64,000 bases of DNA from Azospirillaceae bacterium (lineage in GTDB: Bacteria > Pseudomonadota > Alphaproteobacteria > Azospirillales > Azospirillaceae): positions 62,001 through 126,000 of the forward strand of contig DASQNC010000016.1 in NCBI GenBank assembly GCA_035645145.1, in the 5' to 3' direction. A program made the translations under genes and the position numbers. The notes beneath the pieces were generated by a model that ran no database searches, was not told where the DNA came from, and saw only the letters and a list, made by a program, of their open reading frames with translations. The first letter of the stretch is position 1; the number at the start of each line of letters is the position of its first letter. Shown here in pieces: positions 61,216 through 64,000 of this stretch.

Positions 61216-62079
61216 TCACTCCGCCGCGTGGATGACGGTGGACGGGGCGGGTTCCGCCGCAACCGCCGCCTCCGGGATCGCGACCGGGTCCGGAAGCGCT
61301 TGGTCGTGCCGCCACAGTTCCCACGGCGCCATGCCACGGTTGTGGGCGACCTCCAGGGTTTGCAGATCCTTGAAGGTATCGCAGCCCCGCCAGAACCCGG
61401 TGTAGGGATGGGCCACCAGCTTCCGTTCCCGGATCAACCTTTGGAAGGGTTCGAGCACCAGTTCCTCGCCGGGACGCAGATAGTCGAAGATTTCCCGCCG
61501 GAACGCGAAATACCCGGCGTTCACCCACAGGTCGGCTTCGTCCACGTCCCGGATGCCGGTGACCTGCCCCTGCTTGTCCACGTCGACGAAGTGCATCGAC
61601 ACGCTCGGCCGCGCCGCCATGAACGCGCCGACCGCATCGGTCCCCTTCAGGCGCCCGATCACATCGTCCAACGGGCAGTCGGTCAGGCCGTCGCTGTAGT
61701 TGGCGAGGAACATCGGATCGTCGCCGAGGAACGGGCGAACCGCCCGCAGCCGCTCGCCGATGTTCGACTCAAGGCCGGTCTCGACAAAGGTGATCCGCCA
61801 ATCCTCGATGTCGCGGCGCAGCAGTTCGATCTTCTGGCCGCCCTCGGACAGGACGAAATCGTTGGACAGGCACTCGTTGTAATTCAGGAAGAATTCCTTG
61901 AAGACGTGGCTTTTGTAGCCCAGGCACAGGATGAAGTCCTTGTGCCCGTGGTGCGCGTAGTACTTCATCAGGTGCCAAATGATTGGGCGGTTGCCGATGG
62001 GGACCATCGGCTTCGGCAGGGCCTCCGAGTAGTCGCGCATGCGAAGGCCGTACCCGCCGCAGAAAAGAACCACCTTCAT
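61216..62079 (-). CDS. rfbF: glucose-1-phosphate cytidylyltransferase
   Basis: 287 residues; ATG 62079 has GAGGG at ~7 bases. Nucleotidyltransferase of the RfbF type: VVLFCGGYGLRM (~4-15), SEALPKPMVPIGNRPIIWH (~19-37), and GFWRGCDTFKDL near the end. RfbF makes CDP-glucose from glucose-1-phosphate and CTP, the first step to CDP-dideoxyhexoses (abequose, paratose, tyvelose) or branched CDP-sugars in O-antigens. It is between the PIG-L gene (7 bp) and the C-methyltransferase gene (19 bp), one operon. The C-terminal 30 residues are a nonconserved Ala/Pro tail. Confidence 0.93.
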   Translation of the reverse strand: MKVVLFCGGYGLRMRDYSEALPKPMVPIGNRPIIWHLMKYYAHHGHKDFILCLGYKSHVFKEFFLNYNECLSNDFVLSEGGQKIELLRRDIEDWRITFVETGLESNIGERLRAVRPFLGDDPMFLANYSDGLTDCPLDDVIGRLKGTDAVGAFMAARPSVSMHFVDVDKQGQVTGIRDVDEADLWVNAGYFAFRREIFDYLRPGEELVLEPFQRLIRERKLVAHPYTGFWRGCDTFKDLQTLEVAHNRGMAPWELWRHDQALPDPVAIPEAAVAAEPAPSTVIHAAE

Positions 62080-62098
62080 GTCCAGGCCCTCGATGGGA

Positions 62099-63391
62099 TC
62101 AATCAATGATCAACGGTTCCGGGATGGGCACGATGAAGCGTCCGCCCCAATCGCGGATGTGCGATAGCTGGCGCATGATCTCGTCCTTGAGGTTCCAAGG
62201 CAGGATCATGACGTAGTCCGGCCGCACGAGGTCGATCCGTTCCGGCGGGTGAACCGGGATCCGCGTCCCCGGCAGGTAGCGGCCGTGCTTGTAGGGGTTG
62301 CGGTCCACCGTGAAGTCGATGAAGTCGGTCCGGATGCCGCAATAGTTCAGCAAGGTGTTCGCCTTGCCCGGCGCGCCGTAGCCGACGATGGTCCGGCCTT
62401 CCCGCTTCAGGCGGATGAGCAGGTCCAGCAGCCGGTGCTTGGTCTCGCGCACCTTCGCGTCGAACCGGGCGTAGGCGGCCAGGCTTTCCAGGCCCGCCGC
62501 ACGCTCGCCCGCCAGCACGCGGTCGACCTCGGCCGTCCGCGCGTGCCGGGCGTCCGTGCGGCAGCCGAAGACCCGCAGCGATCCGCCGTGGGTCCACAGC
62601 TCCTCCACGTCGAAGACGCGCATGCCGTGGGCGGCGAAGATCCGCTCGACCGTCCCCAGCGAGAAGTACGAGAAGTGCTCGTGGTAGATCGTGTCAAACT
62701 GGTTGCCTTCGATCAGGCGCTGGAGGTGCGGAAACTCCAGCGTCAGCACGCCGTCCGGCTTGAGGATCATGGACAGGCCGCCGACGAAATCATTGAGGTC
62801 GGGCACCTGGGCCAGCACGTTGTTGCCGGCCACCAGGTCCGCCCGCCGCCCCTCGGCGACCAGCCTGGCGGCGAGATCCCGGCCGAAGAAGGCGACCAGC
62901 GTCGGCACGCCCACGGCCTCGGCCGCCTTGGCGACATTGGCGGCCGGCTCGATCCCCAGGCACGGGATCCCGCGCGCCACGGCGTTGCGCAGCAGGTAGC
63001 CGTCGTTGCTGGCGACCTCCACCATGAAGCTGGACGGCCCCAGGTCGAAGCGCCGGGCCATCTTGTCCACGTACTCCGCCGCATGGGCCATCCAGGCGGT
63101 GGAATAGGACGAGAAATAGGCGTACTCGGTGAAGATGTGGTCGGCCCGCACGTATTCGCCGAGCTGCGCCAGCCAGCATGTGCCGCACACCTTGGCGTCG
63201 AGCGGGTGGAAGACTTCGCCCTCGCTCAGACGCTCGGCGGGGACGAAGCTCTCGCAGAGCGGCGACAGGCCGAGATCGACGAACGGATGCAGGGCGCCAC
63301 CGCAGAACCTGCAGCTTACGCTGCCGCGACCCTGGTCAAATGCCCGTCCCGCAACCGCCTCGACGGGAACGCTGATCGTTTCGACATCCAT
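62099..63391 (-). CDS. sugar C-methyltransferase-type SAM enzyme
   Basis: 430 residues; ATG 63391 has GGAG nine bases upstream. Three-domain family of TylC3/NovU/EvaC C-methyltransferases: a zinc finger (CRFCGG at ~27-32 and CGTCW at ~69-73), the SAM domain with VEVASNDGYLLRN (~125-137) and YHEHFSYFSL, and a C-terminal Rossmann-like domain (GYGAPGKANTLLNYCGI). Such enzymes methylate C-3 or C-5 of 4-keto sugar nucleotides. Placed upstream of rfbF it likely builds a branched CDP-sugar, though the CDP-glucose dehydratase needed to supply its substrate is not in the window. It is divergent from the methyltransferase at 63659. Confidence 0.9.
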   Translation of the reverse strand: MDVETISVPVEAVAGRAFDQGRGSVSCRFCGGALHPFVDLGLSPLCESFVPAERLSEGEVFHPLDAKVCGTCWLAQLGEYVRADHIFTEYAYFSSYSTAWMAHAAEYVDKMARRFDLGPSSFMVEVASNDGYLLRNAVARGIPCLGIEPAANVAKAAEAVGVPTLVAFFGRDLAARLVAEGRRADLVAGNNVLAQVPDLNDFVGGLSMILKPDGVLTLEFPHLQRLIEGNQFDTIYHEHFSYFSLGTVERIFAAHGMRVFDVEELWTHGGSLRVFGCRTDARHARTAEVDRVLAGERAAGLESLAAYARFDAKVRETKHRLLDLLIRLKREGRTIVGYGAPGKANTLLNYCGIRTDFIDFTVDRNPYKHGRYLPGTRIPVHPPERIDLVRPDYVMILPWNLKDEIMRQLSHIRDWGGRFIVPIPEPLIID

Positions 63392-63658
63392 GCAGGGGCT
63401 CCGCAAAACCGGAACGGCATCGTTCGAACAAGATGCGCGGCCTGTGAAGGGTCGCACCCGGCGAGGCGGGACGCCCCTGCCAGCTAATCCGTTCGAACGC
63501 TTAACCAGTCGGGATAGAAACGGATGGGACAGGCAACCAACGGGAACTAAGGCGCCCGGACCGCCCGCACGCGGGGGTAGCCCCCATCCCACCTCGCGCA
63601 TTGGCGCCCGCGTTGGGTAAGGACAGGGCAGCGACCGCCCAGGACAGGAGCCGGCCCC

Positions 63659-64000
63659 GTGCCGCCCCAGGACCAGACTTCCACCACCGTCCTCACCGCC
63701 GCGACGACGGCCGTTCCCGCGTGCCCGGCATGCGGCGGGGGCCGCGCGTCCCGCTTCTTCCACGTGACCCACCTTCCCGCCAACACGACGCAACTGATGC
63801 GCACGCGGGAAGCGGCGCTGGCCGAGCGCAAGGGCCCCCTGGACCTGCACGTCTGCCCGGACTGCGGCTTCGTCTTCAACGCCGCCTTCGATCCGGGCCT
63901 GATCCGGCTCGGCGAGGACGTGGAGGAAACCCAGGGCTTTTCACCGACCTTCGTCCGCTTCCACCGCGAACTGGCGGCCGACCTGGCCCGCCGCCATCCG
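63659..64000 (+). CDS. zinc-finger SAM methyltransferase, N-terminal part (cut by window end)
   Basis: GTG 63659 with GGAG eight bases upstream opens a frame that continues to the window edge (114 codons). The N-terminus has two CxxC pairs (CPACGG at ~22-27 and CPDCGFVFN at ~72-80), the zinc-finger head of methyltransferases like that at 62099, with ETQGFSPTF following. The catalytic part lies outside. Divergent arrangement from the C-methyltransferase suggests a second sugar-methylating enzyme of the same glycan pathway. Identification is on the zinc head and context only. Confidence 0.7.
   Translation, partial: MPPQDQTSTTVLTAATTAVPACPACGGGRASRFFHVTHLPANTTQLMRTREAALAERKGPLDLHVCPDCGFVFNAAFDPGLIRLGEDVEETQGFSPTFVRFHRELAADLARRHP

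Overview
The window is chromosomal DNA from a high-GC alphaproteobacterium, most likely in Rhodospirillales (Azospirillum/Skermanella/Rhodocista type). This is an inference from protein sequence and gene neighbourhoods: an fdxA-carD pair, a Suv3-like helicase followed by an S4 protein, a short HPr kinase-RapZ-EIIA-HPr-EI regulatory phosphotransferase cluster, a DUF1499 lipoprotein, and strong G/C third-position bias throughout. Genes are densely packed and many stops and starts overlap (ATGA). I see no phage, insertion sequence, CRISPR array or plasmid function.

0-15.3 kb: the end of a methionine-type ABC importer (metI, metQ), a BON protein, two methyltransferases, a membrane-anchored alpha/beta hydrolase, then a sensory block: a soluble PAS hybrid kinase (5.2-7.6 kb), a redoxin, a phosphoribosyltransferase, a large membrane hybrid kinase (10.4-13.4 kb, minus) and a membrane kinase with an HBM-like helical sensor (13.6-15.3 kb). 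No separate response regulator is nearby. 15.6-18.7 kb: tRNA-Arg(ACG) and a zinc importer operon (znuC, znuB, znuA, minus) preceded by a Zur-like 23-bp operator and an undescribed 65-codon single-helix membrane ORF.

18.7-24.4 kb: an amino-sugar locus. MurQ (minus) faces a plus-strand operon of sugar-binding protein, two permeases and a BadF/BadG-type sugar kinase; no ATPase gene is present. 24.5-31.3 kb: TerB-like protein, FdxA, CarD, an EAL protein, a Pat-like acyl-CoA synthetase/acetyltransferase fusion and a small secreted protein. 31.5-39.1 kb: helicase, S4 protein, HprK, RapZ (Walker A Lys replaced by Leu), EIIA, HPr, EI and a phosphoesterase, nearly all overlapping or tightly spaced. 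No sugar-specific EIIB or EIIC is present, so this is a regulatory rather than a transport PTS.

39.1-50.4 kb: thiolase, a MacA-MacB-NodT efflux operon, an SGNH hydrolase, a 3-hydroxyacyl-CoA dehydrogenase, an SDR and two unknown proteins. 50.4-64 kb: surface glycan region. It holds a glycosyltransferase, UDP-galactopyranose mutase and an unusual glycosidase-RmlD fusion (minus, overlapping), a patatin, a PAS protein, a TetR regulator with a PsrA-like operator, a VanZ-GT2 pair, and a nucleotide-sugar set (C-methyltransferase, glucose-1-phosphate cytidylyltransferase, PIG-L deacetylase) divergent from a second methyltransferase cut by the window end. The best candidates for new biology are the zinc-operon small membrane protein, the ATPase-less muropeptide-sugar importer, the glycosidase-RmlD fusion, the RapZ with a broken P-loop, and the small ORF coupled to EIIA.
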